Assembly (NCBI RefSeq): GCF_000518805.1
Contig: NZ_JAEH01000006.1
Coordinates: 1 to 64,000 of the forward strand
Direction of reading: 5' to 3'
Source of the DNA: Shewanella waksmanii ATCC BAA-643
GTDB taxonomy: Bacteria; Pseudomonadota; Gammaproteobacteria; Enterobacterales; Shewanellaceae
Length of the DNA stretch: 64,000 bases
Positions 36,053 to 46,261 of the stretch are shown piece by piece. A model generated the notes under the pieces. The model saw only the letters and a program-made list of their open reading frames with translations. It did no database searches and was not told the origin of the DNA. The translations under genes were made by a program, and so were the position numbers. The stretch's first letter is position 1; the number at the start of each line of letters is the position of its first letter.

Positions 36053-36780
36053 ATCTCAAACCCTTTATTCAGCATCTCTAGCGTGGTGCTCTCAGTATCG
36101 ATATACGTATCGTGTGAGGCAGTTTTGCCAAGTGCGATAGCACTGGGTAACACTCTAATTGCAGCTTCTTCCAATACACATACATGTTCACACTTTCCAC
36201 AGCCCGTGCAGCTGTCGCTGTTGACGGTAGGAAGGAACATCGCATGGTGATCACTGCGCTCATTGTGTTGCCGTTCAAGGGTGATAGCATCATCTATCAG
36301 AGGGCAAACTCGATAGCATACATCACATCTTAAGCCTTTAAAGTTAAGACAGTTTTTTTCATCTATTAGTACTGCAATTCCCATTTTTGCTTGGTCAATA
36401 TCGTCCAATGCTTGATCTAACGATCCCGAAGGACAAACTTTCACGCAAGGAATGTCATCGCACATTTCACATGGAATTGTGCGTGCAGTGAAATAGGGTG
36501 TACCGGTTGCAGCGCCTTCAAACCAGCGAGCTAGCTTGAGCGTGTCGTAAGGGCAAGCTTCGACACAAAGTCCACAACGAACACAGGCTGAAAGAAACTC
36601 CTGTTCTGCTAATGCGCCTGGCGGGCGAATAGCCAGAGGATCGAGGCGTGATGACTTCGCCACCCCTGTTACCCCTAACCCTACTAACCCCACAGCACAG
36701 CCTGCCTTAGCACTAGTGGCTAAGAACTGACGGCGGTTTACGCCTTTGGCTGTAGTGGAAGCTTGCTTCGCCCGACTCAT
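36049..36780 (-). CDS. napG: Quinol dehydrogenase periplasmic ferredoxin-type protein
   Basis: A 243-residue periplasmic polyferredoxin. A Tat signal (NRRQFLATSAKAG) is at residues 15-40. Four 4Fe-4S motifs follow: CVRCGLCVEACP, CEMCDDIPCVKVCP, CDVCYRVCP and CTGCGKCEHVCV. It works with NapH as the electron donor module. Its start lies 31 bases after the napA stop, and its stop overlaps napH. Confidence 0.95.
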   Translation of the reverse strand: MSRAKQASTTAKGVNRRQFLATSAKAGCAVGLVGLGVTGVAKSSRLDPLAIRPPGALAEQEFLSACVRCGLCVEACPYDTLKLARWFEGAATGTPYFTARTIPCEMCDDIPCVKVCPSGSLDQALDDIDQAKMGIAVLIDEKNCLNFKGLRCDVCYRVCPLIDDAITLERQHNERSDHHAMFLPTVNSDSCTGCGKCEHVCVLEEAAIRVLPSAIALGKTASHDTYIDTESTTLEMLNKGFEI

Positions 36781-36811
36781 TGTTATCTCCGTCTATGCAT
36801 CAATTAGGCTG

Positions 36812-39292
36812 TTAGGCCTTCATTACTTTCACAGGACACTTCTTAAAGTCTGTCTCTTTAGACAGTGGGTCAGTTGCATCAAGTAGTAACTTGTTAACCA
36901 GCTGACGCGCATCAAAGAACGGCATAAACACGACACCTTTAGGTGGCTTGTTGCGGCCCTTGGTTTCTACACGGGTTTTCACTTCACCACGAGGAGAGGC
37001 AACAACCACTTCATCGCCACGTTTTAATCCACGTGTTTTCGCGTCTTCAGGATGCATAAAGATTTGTGCATCTGGGTAGGCGCGGTAAAGTTCAGGTACA
37101 CGTGCGGTCATTGAACCTGTATGCCAATGCTCAAGTACACGACCTGTTGACATCCATAGATCAAATTCTGCATTCGGTTCTTCAGCAGCAGGCTCAAAAG
37201 GTAAGGCAAAAATTAGCGCCTTGCCGTCTGGTTTGCCGTAGAAGTCGAAATCTTTGCCATCTTTCACATACGGGTCACCTGCAGAGAAGCGACGTAGCGT
37301 TTCTTTACCGTCAACCACTGGCCAACGTAGACCACGGGTCTCATGGTAAGTATCAAAGTTGGCTAAATCGTGCTTATGACCACGGGTAAACTGTGCGTAC
37401 TCTTCGTAGATACCTTTTTGCAAGTAGTAGCCGAAATGCTCAGACTCTTCGTTCATTTCGCCTTTACAGTCAGAGACTGGGAACTTGTTAATGGTGCCGT
37501 TAGCAAATAATACGTCGTAAAGCGTTTTATCTGCATTTTCAGGTTGCTTAGCAATGAGCTCTGCAGGCCAAACTTCTGATACTTTGAAACGCTTAGAAAA
37601 CTCAACGAGCTGCCACAGATCCGATTTTGCACCCTTTGGTGCTTTGACTTGTTGGTGCCACATTTGAGTACGACGCTCTGCGTTACCGTACGCACCTTCT
37701 TTCTCTACCCACATGGCAGTAGGCAGAATCAAGTCAGCAGCCATGGCGGTGACAGTCGGGTAAGGGTCCGATACCACAATGAAGTTATCTGGATTACGGA
37801 AACCAGGATAGATCTCATCATTGATGTTTGGACCGGCTTGCATGTTATTGGTACACATAGTCCAGTAACAATTTAGCTTGCCATCTTTCAACATGCGGCT
37901 TTGCAGTACAGCGTGGTACCCCGGCTTCGGCGGAATAGTGCCTTCAGGGATTTGCCACAGCTTTTCAGTCAAGGCGCGATGCTTAGGATTAGCCACAACC
38001 ATGTCTGCAGGAAGACGGTGGGCAAACGTACCCACTTCACGGGCAGTACCACAAGCAGAAGGCTGACCGGTCAACGAGAATGGGCTGTTACCTGGAGTTG
38101 AGATCTTGCCGGTTAACAAGTGTAGGTTATACAACATGTTATTGGCCCAAACACCACGAACGTGTTGGTTAATACCCATGGTCCATAAGCTCATGACTTT
38201 CACTTTTGGATCGGCATAGGCCTTGGCTAGCTCAACGAGCTTCTCTGGCTCAACGCCACTCAATTCAGCGGCATACTCTAAGGTATAGCTGCTGACAAAC
38301 TTAGCGTATTCATCAAAGCTAATCGGTGTTGATTTACCATTACCTGGATTTTTGGCTTTTTTCTCTAATGGATGGTCTGGGCGCAGACCGTAGCCAATAT
38401 CTGTGGTACCTAAAACAAACTTAGTGTGTTTGCTAATGAAGTCTTTGTTGACTGCATTGTTTTCGATAATGTAGTTGGCGATATAGTTAAGAATCACCAA
38501 ATCTGTTTGTGGCTTGAACACCATTGGGTTATCAGCTAAATCGAAGCTACGGTTTTCAAATGTTGACAATACATGTACACGACCATCTGGATTACCCAAG
38601 CGGCGGTCAGATAAACGAGCCCATAAAATCGGGTGCATTTCTGCCATGTTCGCGCCCCAAAGCACGAAGTGATCTGCGGCTTCTAAATCATCGTAGCAGC
38701 CCATTGGCTCATCAATACCAAAGGTACGCATGAAGCCACCAACTGCAGACGCCATACAGTGGCGAGCATTAGGATCAATGTTGTTGGTGAGGAAACCGGC
38801 TTTATGCAGTTTTGATGCTGCGTAACCTTCCCACACTGTCCATTGGCCTGAACCAAACATGCCAACTGCTGTAGGACCCTTTTCTTTTAGGGTTTTCTTC
38901 CACTTGTCAGCCATGGTGTCTAGTGCGACATCCCAGCTTACTGGGGTGAACTCACCTTCTTTGTCGTATTTGCCATCTTTCATACGCAGTAAAGGCGAGT
39001 CTAGTCTGTCTTTACCGTACATGATTTTAGATAGGAAATAGCCTTTAATACAGTTAAGACCTTTGTTGACGGGGCTTTCTGGATCGCCTTTAGTGGCAAC
39101 AACTTTACCGTTGTTGGTACCCACCAAAACGCTACAGCCTACACCGCAAAAACGGCATGGCGCTTTATCCCACTTGATGTTGTCCTTCTGCTCAGCGGCT
39201 TCAACGATCTTCACTGGCAGAGTGACACCAACTGTGGTTGCAGCGGCAACGGCAGCGTTGGCTTTTAGAAACTCGCGACGGCTAATGCTCAT
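36812..39292 (-). CDS. napA: Periplasmic nitrate reductase catalytic subunit
   Basis: Reduces nitrate to nitrite in the periplasm using Mo-bis-MGD. The 826-residue protein has a Tat signal ([11 protein letters not shown]) at 3-30, the 4Fe-4S motif [10 protein letters not shown] beginning near residue 47, and the molybdenum-ligating Cys in [11 protein letters not shown] near 180. Its start overlaps the stop of napD (ATGA), the chaperone for its signal peptide. Length is normal for NapA. Confidence 0.97.
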   Translation of the reverse strand: MSISRREFLKANAAVAAATTVGVTLPVKIVEAAEQKDNIKWDKAPCRFCGVGCSVLVGTNNGKVVATKGDPESPVNKGLNCIKGYFLSKIMYGKDRLDSPLLRMKDGKYDKEGEFTPVSWDVALDTMADKWKKTLKEKGPTAVGMFGSGQWTVWEGYAASKLHKAGFLTNNIDPNARHCMASAVGGFMRTFGIDEPMGCYDDLEAADHFVLWGANMAEMHPILWARLSDRRLGNPDGRVHVLSTFENRSFDLADNPMVFKPQTDLVILNYIANYIIENNAVNKDFISKHTKFVLGTTDIGYGLRPDHPLEKKAKNPGNGKSTPISFDEYAKFVSSYTLEYAAELSGVEPEKLVELAKAYADPKVKVMSLWTMGINQHVRGVWANNMLYNLHLLTGKISTPGNSPFSLTGQPSACGTAREVGTFAHRLPADMVVANPKHRALTEKLWQIPEGTIPPKPGYHAVLQSRMLKDGKLNCYWTMCTNNMQAGPNINDEIYPGFRNPDNFIVVSDPYPTVTAMAADLILPTAMWVEKEGAYGNAERRTQMWHQQVKAPKGAKSDLWQLVEFSKRFKVSEVWPAELIAKQPENADKTLYDVLFANGTINKFPVSDCKGEMNEESEHFGYYLQKGIYEEYAQFTRGHKHDLANFDTYHETRGLRWPVVDGKETLRRFSAGDPYVKDGKDFDFYGKPDGKALIFALPFEPAAEEPNAEFDLWMSTGRVLEHWHTGSMTARVPELYRAYPDAQIFMHPEDAKTRGLKRGDEVVVASPRGEVKTRVETKGRNKPPKGVVFMPFFDARQLVNKLLLDATDPLSKETDFKKCPVKVMKA

Positions 39293-39558
39293 GGTGTTTC
39301 CTCACTCTTTTCTTTTAATGGTTCAACTTGATGATATACAAGACTGCTTGATAGTACGCCCGTTAGGGCATTAATGGCTTCGACGTTATCCAGTATAGAT
39401 GCTTGTGTCTCACCCTCTAGGGTGACGACTAACTTTCCTTCGTCGGTCACGGCGTGGATCTCGGTGCCCGGGAGGACATCGATATTGTGTTTGACTTCAA
39501 CTAGTGCTTTGGGCGCAGCATGCACCACTAAGCTAGTTACATGATATTCTTGACTCAT
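39289..39558 (-). CDS. napD: NapA signal-peptide-binding chaperone
   Basis: An 89-residue cytoplasmic protein with the NapD ferredoxin-like fold ([34 protein letters not shown]). NapD holds the NapA Tat signal until cofactor insertion is complete. It is the first gene of napDAGHB and has a regulatory region upstream with NarP, FNR and CRP type sites. No napE, napF or napC is found in the operon. Confidence 0.93.
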   Translation of the reverse strand: MSQEYHVTSLVVHAAPKALVEVKHNIDVLPGTEIHAVTDEGKLVVTLEGETQASILDNVEAINALTGVLSSSLVYHQVEPLKEKSEETP

Positions 39559-39666
39559 TTTGGGACGGATCCTTAATGGCTATGATTACTGCTGTTTCGC
39601 CAATTGCGAAACAAAAACAATCTTCAAGCTATAAATTGAGTCTAAACCTCATATAAAGTGTGGGTA

Positions 39667-39682
39667 TACCCCACAAGAGGTA
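39667..39682. promoter_or_regulatory. NarP-type 7-2-7 heptamer pair upstream of napD
   Basis: TACCCCA-CA-AGAGGTA is two inverted heptamers matching the NarL/NarP consensus TACYYMT-N2-AKRRGTA except for one base (A instead of T). It is centred about 116 bases before napD. Regulation by NarQ-NarP of nap in Shewanella is known; use of this site is inferred. Confidence 0.65.
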
Positions 39683-39695
39683 TTGGGCGGTATTG

Positions 39696-39709
39696 TGGAT
39701 CTAGATCAA
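39696..39709. promoter_or_regulatory. FNR-like box upstream of napD
   Basis: TGGATCTAGATCAA matches TTGAT-N4-ATCAA at nine of ten fixed positions. EtrA/FNR of Shewanella binds such sites in anaerobic promoters. The overlap with a TGTGG-type half makes a CRP assignment possible. Confidence 0.5.
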
Positions 39710-39718
39710 ACTTTTGAG

Positions 39719-39734
39719 CGTGATATTTATCACA
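39719..39734. promoter_or_regulatory. CRP-type site upstream of napD
   Basis: CGTGATATTTATCACA matches TGTGA-N6-TCACA with a single mismatch. CRP is the main anaerobic respiration regulator in Shewanella oneidensis. It is about 160 bases before the napD start, so the promoter would lie between. Confidence 0.65.
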
Positions 39735-39904
39735 GATTGAAATTTATACAAATTGCTTGTATGAAAGCTTATTTAGGGGATGACGAACTAGCTCTATCAG
39801 TGGCTAAAATAATGATATTTAAGCCATTGCGATTGATTATCGTTTAGGGTTAAGTCTATTAACAAAGAGGTATAAATGGCGCCGATAGTCAGTCATAGCC
39901 ATGT

Positions 39905-41035
39905 TTAATACCCCGTTAACTCCATATAGCCTTGTGCGGTGTGGCTGCCTGTAGCATTAACTGGGCCTTCCCAATAGTTCACCGTTAAAGGTTGCAGCGC
40001 ATTGGCGTTTAAGGGAGAAACCTCTAGCGCTATCTGCTCTGAAGCGATACTCACTTGCCACTTTACTGGATAGTCTTGGTTGTTGATTTTATGCCAACCA
40101 ATGGGGCTGAGTTGAATATCTTCATTGGCAATCGCATGACCGGTGCCATCGGCAAACATGCGCCGCGCACTATAGAAGTTAGGTTGGCCACGCAGTTGAA
40201 ACACCATCAGAGCAGAGCCATCATCAAGTCGTAACGCAAACCAGTCCCAACCTTGCTGATTGTCTTTTAAAAACTGTGAACTCCACTCTCTATCAAGCCA
40301 AGCTTGTCCGGTGACAGCGACTTGTTCACCGTGTCGCTCAATCCAGCCGCTCACGTCGATAAAGGGCTGGCTGTAGTAATGAGAGGCCACTTCACCAGTT
40401 GGGTCTTTAATGCTATAGCCGTTATTACCTTGCAACTGATAGGGTGCTTGTGTCGTGAGCTTAAGCTCATAACGATATTGTGGGTCAGTGACCGATAAGG
40501 TGGCGGGAAATAAATCTTCGCCGCTGGCGCGCCATTGCCAGTTATCCAATACCACACTAAATGGCTTTGCGGTTGTGCCAGCGAGTTGATTGTGTTGTCT
40601 TGACCAGCGCTCACTGGCTAAATGACTCTGTTTGCTAGTTAGCGCACTGTGAGCCATATAAAGCTGATTGGTGGCCCATGCAGATGACTCACCACTATCG
40701 CTGCTTTGCTGTTGCGGTGGTGACATTGCAATTCTAAATTGGGTCCACTGTACCCCGATGGGCTCACCGGATGCGGTTTTTAAGTTAGCGGTGAGATACC
40801 ACCATTCTAAGCGGTAGTCATCATGGGCATTATGATCTGCTGGGAAGCGGATTTCTGTCGTGTCGAGTACCGGCGCAAAACCACTGCTCTGTTGTCCCAT
40901 GATATTACCCATTGACGCACTGCCTTGTGGGGGGCTATCAGAGCAGCCTAGCATTAGTATTATGGCTGTGAGCAGCAAATTTGTGGTGAGATATTGAGGC
41001 CAATTCTTGGTTGATTGAAGCTTGAGGATATTCAT
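39905..41035 (-). CDS. AttH-like lipocalin-domain lipoprotein
   Basis: A 376-residue lipoprotein. The N-terminal signal ends in a lipobox (ILMLGCSDS, Cys near residue 31). The rest fits the AttH/CrtC-like double-lipocalin family, with the signature YRLEWWYLTANL near 75 and GVQWTQFRI. AttH proteins are encoded with ABC transporters of unknown substrate; here the gene follows such a transporter and overlaps it by ATGA. Carotenoid hydratase activity, the other name of this family, is not supported by any carotenoid genes here. Confidence 0.8.
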   Translation of the reverse strand: MNILKLQSTKNWPQYLTTNLLLTAIILMLGCSDSPPQGSASMGNIMGQQSSGFAPVLDTTEIRFPADHNAHDDYRLEWWYLTANLKTASGEPIGVQWTQFRIAMSPPQQQSSDSGESSAWATNQLYMAHSALTSKQSHLASERWSRQHNQLAGTTAKPFSVVLDNWQWRASGEDLFPATLSVTDPQYRYELKLTTQAPYQLQGNNGYSIKDPTGEVASHYYSQPFIDVSGWIERHGEQVAVTGQAWLDREWSSQFLKDNQQGWDWFALRLDDGSALMVFQLRGQPNFYSARRMFADGTGHAIANEDIQLSPIGWHKINNQDYPVKWQVSIASEQIALEVSPLNANALQPLTVNYWEGPVNATGSHTAQGYMELTGY

Positions 41036-43530
41036 AATAGCTCGCTTTGAAGACTGCTGACCAAGGGGCGGCGAGTTTGTTTATAGAGTGGCAGTATGAC
41101 CGCTAACGTACTGGCTAATAAGGCGAGCACAATAACCTGAAAATACGCCTGCCAATCCCAAACCATGGCGATGGTCCAGCCAAAGGCCTGGTAGGTGATC
41201 TTGTGGATGAGTAAATAGCCAAGTAGGGCGCCAGTAGGCAAAGCCACTAAGCAGGTAAGCAGAACGATAAGCCACATCTGCACGAATACCATAAGTCTAA
41301 GTTGGCCACGATTGATACCTAGACAGTATAAGCGGGCGATAGGAGCCAAACGCGATTGAGTTAGCATGAAGCAAGCGCTAAATAGGCCCACAGCAGCCAC
41401 TATTAAGGTCAAGCTGTTGAGTACTTGGGTAATTGAAAAAGTCCGCTTAAACATTGTCACCGCCAGCTGCTTAATTCCTTGCTGACTATAGATTTGCGCG
41501 TCCGACAATTCGAAGGTTTGTTGAATGCGTAAAATAAGTGCTTGTTCATCGCCTGTGACGGCAACAGCTAAGCTGGTGGGGATTGCGGGGAGATTTTGTT
41601 GTTGCCACAGTGCTGGTGGAATCAGCAGTTCGCCGTAGGGGTTACCGTAATCAAAATAGACGCCCGCTAAGGTAAATGGCTTGTCACCTAGTGCTGTAAT
41701 GGTGAGTTTATCGCCTACATTGAGCCCGAGCTTGAGGGCCAGTGGCTCGCTGAGTAGCACGAATCGGCCATCAAAAAACTGCTGCCAAATGTCCTCCATT
41801 GCCTGTTTCAATACGGTAGTTTGTTCAATGGAGTTGGCATCACGGGTGAGGATAAAGCTGGGGTAGCCTTGATAGCTGCTTTTAAGGTACCACTGCTTGT
41901 AGACCTTGTCGGCATCGGGTTGCTGTTGTAGATAGCGGGCGATATCTTCGACTTTATCGCTAGGCGGACGCATATAAAGATCGGCGTGTAGCCTTGCATC
42001 TAGCCATTGTTTTAAGGTGATTTCGAAACTGCCGACTAAGGTATTCATGGAGATATTGGCAGTCAGTGCTAACAAAATTGCCATCATCGCCAATGATAGT
42101 GGCGGCACCAACTCTTTAGTTTCAGCCACCTGATAACCGACTAACCCCTTAGTGAATAAGCGACTTATAAGGCTAACCAATTGCATCAGTGTCCAGGGTA
42201 AAGCCAATGGAATGGCAATAACCACTAAGCCAAGCAATACCATGGTGATCCGATAGTCATCACTAAAAGGCATGCCGATTGTGGCAATTGTGCCTAGTGC
42301 CAAAGCAATGAATAGCATGGCTTTATGGGATTGGTGTGCGCTATGTTCATTGATGAGTTTATTACTATTACGTGCCAAAGGCTGTCGATACAGATCGACA
42401 AACAGTGAACTACAGGCCAACAGTGCAGCGAAGAAGGTTAATAGTAGTGCTTGGGCGAGCCAGCTCCAATGCCACTTGCCGGGCAAAATATTGGCACCAT
42501 ACAGTTGCTCTAAAGTCACTGAAACCATAGGCTGAAGCCAGTAGCTCAGTTGAAGCCCTAAAATAAAACCAATCACGGCACCGATAATCACCAGTACTAA
42601 TAATTCGCTGATCACGGCTGCAATTAAACTGATTTTTAAAATGCCATGCTGCTGTAATTGAGTCAGCAGGTGTTGACGTTTCAGCAGACTGTAGCGTACG
42701 CCGTTATAGGCGATGAACAAGCCAACAATAAACGCTAATAGGCTCATTGCAGTCAGGTTAAGGTGAAAACTGTCTGTCAGCGCGGTCATGCTTGCGCCAT
42801 TATCATTTTCGACCAACAGTGCTTGCTGGGCGATCAAGCTTTCTAGTTGCGGTATTTGATATGTCAGCTCACCAAACAGCGCGATATAGCTCAGTTGACC
42901 CTCTTGCCCCATTAAGCGCTGTGCCAAAGAGATGTCCATAAGCAAACGTTGACCTAGGTTAAAATCATCGCTTACAGCAATGATTTCAAGTGGCTGCCCC
43001 GCGAGTGAAAATGGTTGCGTGAGATATTTGTTGGCTAAGCTTTGACTCATTAACACCACGGGGGCGCCATTAAGCAATCGAGCTAGCGGAATATCACCGC
43101 TAAAGGGGTTAGGGGCGGAAGCTGTGCTATGGCTATCGTCTGCAACTTGATGACTTAGGGCGCTAACAGCTGCAATTAAATCGCTGCCTTGCACTCGCCA
43201 AGGTTTCTGTTTGGCGTCCATCAGTACGCCCTCTATGACGGCGAGTGACTGACTGATACCTTGTTGCCTGATATCGAAATAGAGTGATTCATTAATATGG
43301 GACTGGGCGAACTTTGGCGAGATGGTATAGCTTGCCTGCTGGCTAAGTAATTCAGTGACTGAGGCATAGCTGGCAATGGCGTTTTCATTGGTGGCCCTGA
43401 CGCCGGTTAGTAAGGTCACCGCGAGTATGATCCCGACTAAAATGGCACTGGCTTGCAATGGAGATTGCCGATAATGGGCCGCAAAAATAGCTAAGCTGTG
43501 CCAATAGCCTTGTACGCCAAAGCTATTCAT
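41032..43530 (-). CDS. FtsX/MacB-type ABC transporter permease (AttFG-like fusion)
   Basis: An 832-residue permease. Two FtsX-like halves are visible, each with an N-terminal helix, a large periplasmic domain and three closing transmembrane segments; the first triplet lies around residues 250-380, the second close to the end (IVAAVGLFSACFMLTQSR and following), with additional helices between about 410 and 500. The MacB-type architecture usually moves envelope substrates rather than small nutrients. It overlaps the ATPase gene upstream by 8 bases. Confidence 0.85.
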   Translation of the reverse strand: MNSFGVQGYWHSLAIFAAHYRQSPLQASAILVGIILAVTLLTGVRATNENAIASYASVTELLSQQASYTISPKFAQSHINESLYFDIRQQGISQSLAVIEGVLMDAKQKPWRVQGSDLIAAVSALSHQVADDSHSTASAPNPFSGDIPLARLLNGAPVVLMSQSLANKYLTQPFSLAGQPLEIIAVSDDFNLGQRLLMDISLAQRLMGQEGQLSYIALFGELTYQIPQLESLIAQQALLVENDNGASMTALTDSFHLNLTAMSLLAFIVGLFIAYNGVRYSLLKRQHLLTQLQQHGILKISLIAAVISELLVLVIIGAVIGFILGLQLSYWLQPMVSVTLEQLYGANILPGKWHWSWLAQALLLTFFAALLACSSLFVDLYRQPLARNSNKLINEHSAHQSHKAMLFIALALGTIATIGMPFSDDYRITMVLLGLVVIAIPLALPWTLMQLVSLISRLFTKGLVGYQVAETKELVPPLSLAMMAILLALTANISMNTLVGSFEITLKQWLDARLHADLYMRPPSDKVEDIARYLQQQPDADKVYKQWYLKSSYQGYPSFILTRDANSIEQTTVLKQAMEDIWQQFFDGRFVLLSEPLALKLGLNVGDKLTITALGDKPFTLAGVYFDYGNPYGELLIPPALWQQQNLPAIPTSLAVAVTGDEQALILRIQQTFELSDAQIYSQQGIKQLAVTMFKRTFSITQVLNSLTLIVAAVGLFSACFMLTQSRLAPIARLYCLGINRGQLRLMVFVQMWLIVLLTCLVALPTGALLGYLLIHKITYQAFGWTIAMVWDWQAYFQVIVLALLASTLAVILPLYKQTRRPLVSSLQSELL

Positions 43531-44191
43531 GGACTGTGCCCAATTTTACATGGCAGCGACGCTGCATAAAAGCAGCGCACTCTTCACTGTGAGTCACCAT
43601 CAATACACTGGTTTGCTGCTCTGTTGTCAATGCCGTCATTAGCTGCATCACTTCCATACTAGCTTGCTGATCGAGATTGCCTGTCGGTTCATCGGCGAGT
43701 AACAGCGCCGGTTGATGCGCTAATGCTCGTGCGATGGCCACCCGCTGTTGTTGACCGCCAGATAACGACTGCACATGTCGTGATAGCAGGTCTCCCAACC
43801 CTAAAGTGGTGACTAAATGATCGCACCAGTCATTCCATTTATGGCCATTCAAACTAAGGGGAAAGACGATGTTATGTTTAACATCGATTGGCGTTAGTAG
43901 ATTGAACTGTTGAAACACGACGCCTAATTGTTGATGTCGAAAACGACTCCACTGTTTGTCTTGCCATTGCTGAGTGTCTTCGCCACGAAGGATGATTTGA
44001 CCACTTGATAATGGTTCAAAGCCAGCAATGAGATTTAGCAGGGTGCTCTTACCACAGCCACTGGCGCCGGTTAACGCCACGCTATCAGCTTTGTTGAGCA
44101 CAAAATTGACTTGATTAAGTACTTGGTGTTGTTGCTCGCCATCCATAAAAGACTTGGATAGATTATTTAGCTCAACGATTGCATGACTCAT
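43523..44191 (-). CDS. ABC transporter ATP-binding protein (AttE-like)
   Basis: A 223-residue LolD/MacB-type ATPase. Walker A GASGCGKST is near residue 42, the Q loop FQQFNLL near 90, signature LSGGQQQR near 138, Walker B LLLADEPTGNLD near 162 and the H loop VTHS near 195. The ATG at 44191 is preceded by GGAG at 5-6 bases; the longer frame to 44305 adds a non-homologous hydrophobic stretch and is not preferred. It forms an operon with the permease and the AttH-like lipoprotein. Confidence 0.92.
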   Translation of the reverse strand: MSHAIVELNNLSKSFMDGEQQHQVLNQVNFVLNKADSVALTGASGCGKSTLLNLIAGFEPLSSGQIILRGEDTQQWQDKQWSRFRHQQLGVVFQQFNLLTPIDVKHNIVFPLSLNGHKWNDWCDHLVTTLGLGDLLSRHVQSLSGGQQQRVAIARALAHQPALLLADEPTGNLDQQASMEVMQLMTALTTEQQTSVLMVTHSEECAAFMQRRCHVKLGTVHE

Positions 44192-44506
44192 TATCACTCC
44201 ATTGCTAACTGCTGCAATTATCCCACTCGAACCCATACCGAATATTAACGCGATGGTGAGTGGATTTGACCCATATGCCACTAACAACTCTTTAAATGGC
44301 GACACTATCGCTTTGCGATAAAATCTTGATTCTGAATGCTACATATACAAGATCTAGGTTGGTTCGCTTCACTTCACAAATTCATCATACCTGAATCGGT
44401 ATTAGATAATACATACTTAACTCGTGCCTAGAACGATCATTTATCATATCGATAATGGCGGTATTTATTGGTCGGGGTTGGGCGGTTGAGTGTGCGGGAC
44501 ATAGAT

Positions 44507-44531
44507 AAGAAAAAGGCGCAAGATGCGCCTT
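44507..44531 (-). terminator. Terminator of ygfZ
   Basis: On the minus strand AAGGCGCA (44531-44524) pairs with TGCGCCTT (44520-44513) and runs into TTTCTT. It lies 48 bases after the ygfZ stop. Confidence 0.85.
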
Positions 44532-44578
44532 ATAATGAACTCGTTACCGTATTGTAATTGCGATGGCTGAGGCTTGTA

Positions 44579-45541
44579 TTATGCTTCGTCCAGCGAATAG
44601 GGCAGCGCCTGAATAGTCAGCGACGATGCTGGCATGTCAGCAATACGTAGTTGGGTACCGATTTCAGTATCATTAGGCAGCACGGCACTAAGCAGCACTT
44701 GGTTGTCTTGCTGAGCAACCTCAATAATGGTGCCGAGTTTTTTAAAGCCATCTTCGATGGCGATTTCCAATTTACTGTCGGTATTAACCGCTGACTCTGC
44801 TGTGCCAGTAATAATATACAGTGCACGCTTGTTGCCACCACGGTATTTCATTCGGGCGACGGTTTCTTGGCCCATGTAACAGCCTTTTTCAAAGCTGATG
44901 CCATTGATAGCTTGTAAGTTACACATCTGCGGCACAAATTGACCTTGATGACTGGCAGCAATATTAGGGTAGCCAGCTTTGATATCAAGCGCTTGCCAAG
45001 CTGTGGCGCTGTATAAAGGCTCACTAATTGAGCCCAATAATGGCTGCGCAGCACTTTGTTCTAATACCATGATGTAGCGCTCGCCATCTTTAAGTAAAAC
45101 GCCGCCGGGAATTCCGCTCAGCTCTTGGTCGATTTCGCCAAAATGATCTTGTATCCACTGGCTAGCATCAGTGCCTGCTACGCCCAATATAACAAAGTCT
45201 TCACTGGCATCGGTTAGCTCTGCTTTACTAAATACGGCGTATTTAGCTAATTGAGGTAAATCGGCTGCTAAGGTGTCTTTTGGCATCATTAGCATCAGTG
45301 CATCATCGATAGCAAATGTTCTGAATGCCGCTAACATTTTACCTTTAGGGTCACAATATGCCCCCCAACGCCACTGATCGTTAGCTAAAGAGCTGATATC
45401 GGTGGTAACTTGTCCATGAATAAAGCTTCGACCTTGCTCTCCGGTGACGCGCATCAGGCCAAAATGGTCAAGTACAGATAGCATTACAGCAGGAGTAGAG
45501 TCGGTTGCTAGCCATTGTGGCTGCGAAAGGCTTAAAGTCAT
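44579..45541 (-). CDS. ygfZ: Folate-binding iron-sulfur/tRNA-modification factor YgfZ
   Basis: A 320-residue YgfZ protein, which uses tetrahydrofolate and supports iron-sulfur enzymes such as MiaB. The family signature KGCYMGQETVARMKYRG is near residue 222, and the N-terminal GCV-T-like domain shows GEQGRSFIHGQVTTDI and GAYCDPKGKMLAAFR. Length is normal. It is transcribed alone, with its own terminator. Confidence 0.95.
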   Translation of the reverse strand: MTLSLSQPQWLATDSTPAVMLSVLDHFGLMRVTGEQGRSFIHGQVTTDISSLANDQWRWGAYCDPKGKMLAAFRTFAIDDALMLMMPKDTLAADLPQLAKYAVFSKAELTDASEDFVILGVAGTDASQWIQDHFGEIDQELSGIPGGVLLKDGERYIMVLEQSAAQPLLGSISEPLYSATAWQALDIKAGYPNIAASHQGQFVPQMCNLQAINGISFEKGCYMGQETVARMKYRGGNKRALYIITGTAESAVNTDSKLEIAIEDGFKKLGTIIEVAQQDNQVLLSAVLPNDTEIGTQLRIADMPASSLTIQALPYSLDEA

Positions 45542-45717
45542 GGTAATCGTCCTAAGCTAAAGCGGGTAGAATCACTAAAGAGTGTCATCCTATCGTGTGG
45601 TTAGATAAAGATATATGGGCATTTATAAAAATATAAAGGGATCAAATGTGATCCGTAGAACAAAAACAATATTTGAGCATAGATAAGCATAACAACTGAG
45701 CCAATTAAGGAAGGAAT

Positions 45718-46146
45718 ATGTCCAGCAATAGCGCAACCTTAAACACTATTAACCAGCAAGATGACGCAGTTTTTGAGCAGCTTGTCGCTGGGGTTAGGCA
45801 GTTTAATGTCGAGCACATGGGGGATGAAAAATCGCAGCCACTCATGGTGGTTGCCCGTGATGAACACGGGGTGTTGATTGGCGGCGTGGCAGGATGCACC
45901 ATATACCGAAATTACTTGATAGAGGTGGTGTGGGTCGCTGAAAATCAGCGTGGTAGCGGACTTGGAAAGCGCTTAATGATGCAAGCTGAAGCGGAAGCTA
46001 AGTCTCGTGGCTGTGTGGTGGCACAACTCGACACTTTGGGGTTCCAAGCACAGCCTTTTTATCAAAAGCTAGGTTTTGAAGTGGTCGGTGAGGTGCCAGA
46101 ATTAGTGGCAAGTCCAGCGCGCTATTTTATGCTGAAACACTATTAG
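45718..46146 (+). CDS. GNAT-family N-acetyltransferase
   Basis: A 142-residue acetyltransferase. The acetyl-CoA-binding strand and loop read EVVWVAENQRGSGLGKRLMMQAEAEAKSRG near residues 75-100, followed by QAQPFYQKLGFEVVGEVP. The ATG at 45718 follows AAGGAAGG. The acceptor cannot be inferred. Confidence 0.9.
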   Translation: MSSNSATLNTINQQDDAVFEQLVAGVRQFNVEHMGDEKSQPLMVVARDEHGVLIGGVAGCTIYRNYLIEVVWVAENQRGSGLGKRLMMQAEAEAKSRGCVVAQLDTLGFQAQPFYQKLGFEVVGEVPELVASPARYFMLKHY

Positions 46147-46213
46147 CGTTTAAGGTAGCGGCTTTGACGTCCAAACAACGCAGTTTTTGAGTGTTCATCA
46201 TGGCCTTTAAATG

Positions 46214-46244
46214 AAAAAAGCACATGTCATACATGTGCTTTTTA
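46214..46244. terminator. Bidirectional terminator between the GNAT gene and serA
   Basis: AAAAAGCACATGT pairs with ACATGTGCTTTTT around a CAT loop, with A and T runs on the two sides; both genes converge on it. Confidence 0.92.
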
Positions 46245-46261
46245 ATGACCGATGTGCCGGA

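Noticed and set aside
43523-44305. Longer start of the AttE-like ATPase at 44305
   Set aside because: The extra 38 residues are hydrophobic and outside the ABC fold; a good ribosome-binding site precedes 44191.
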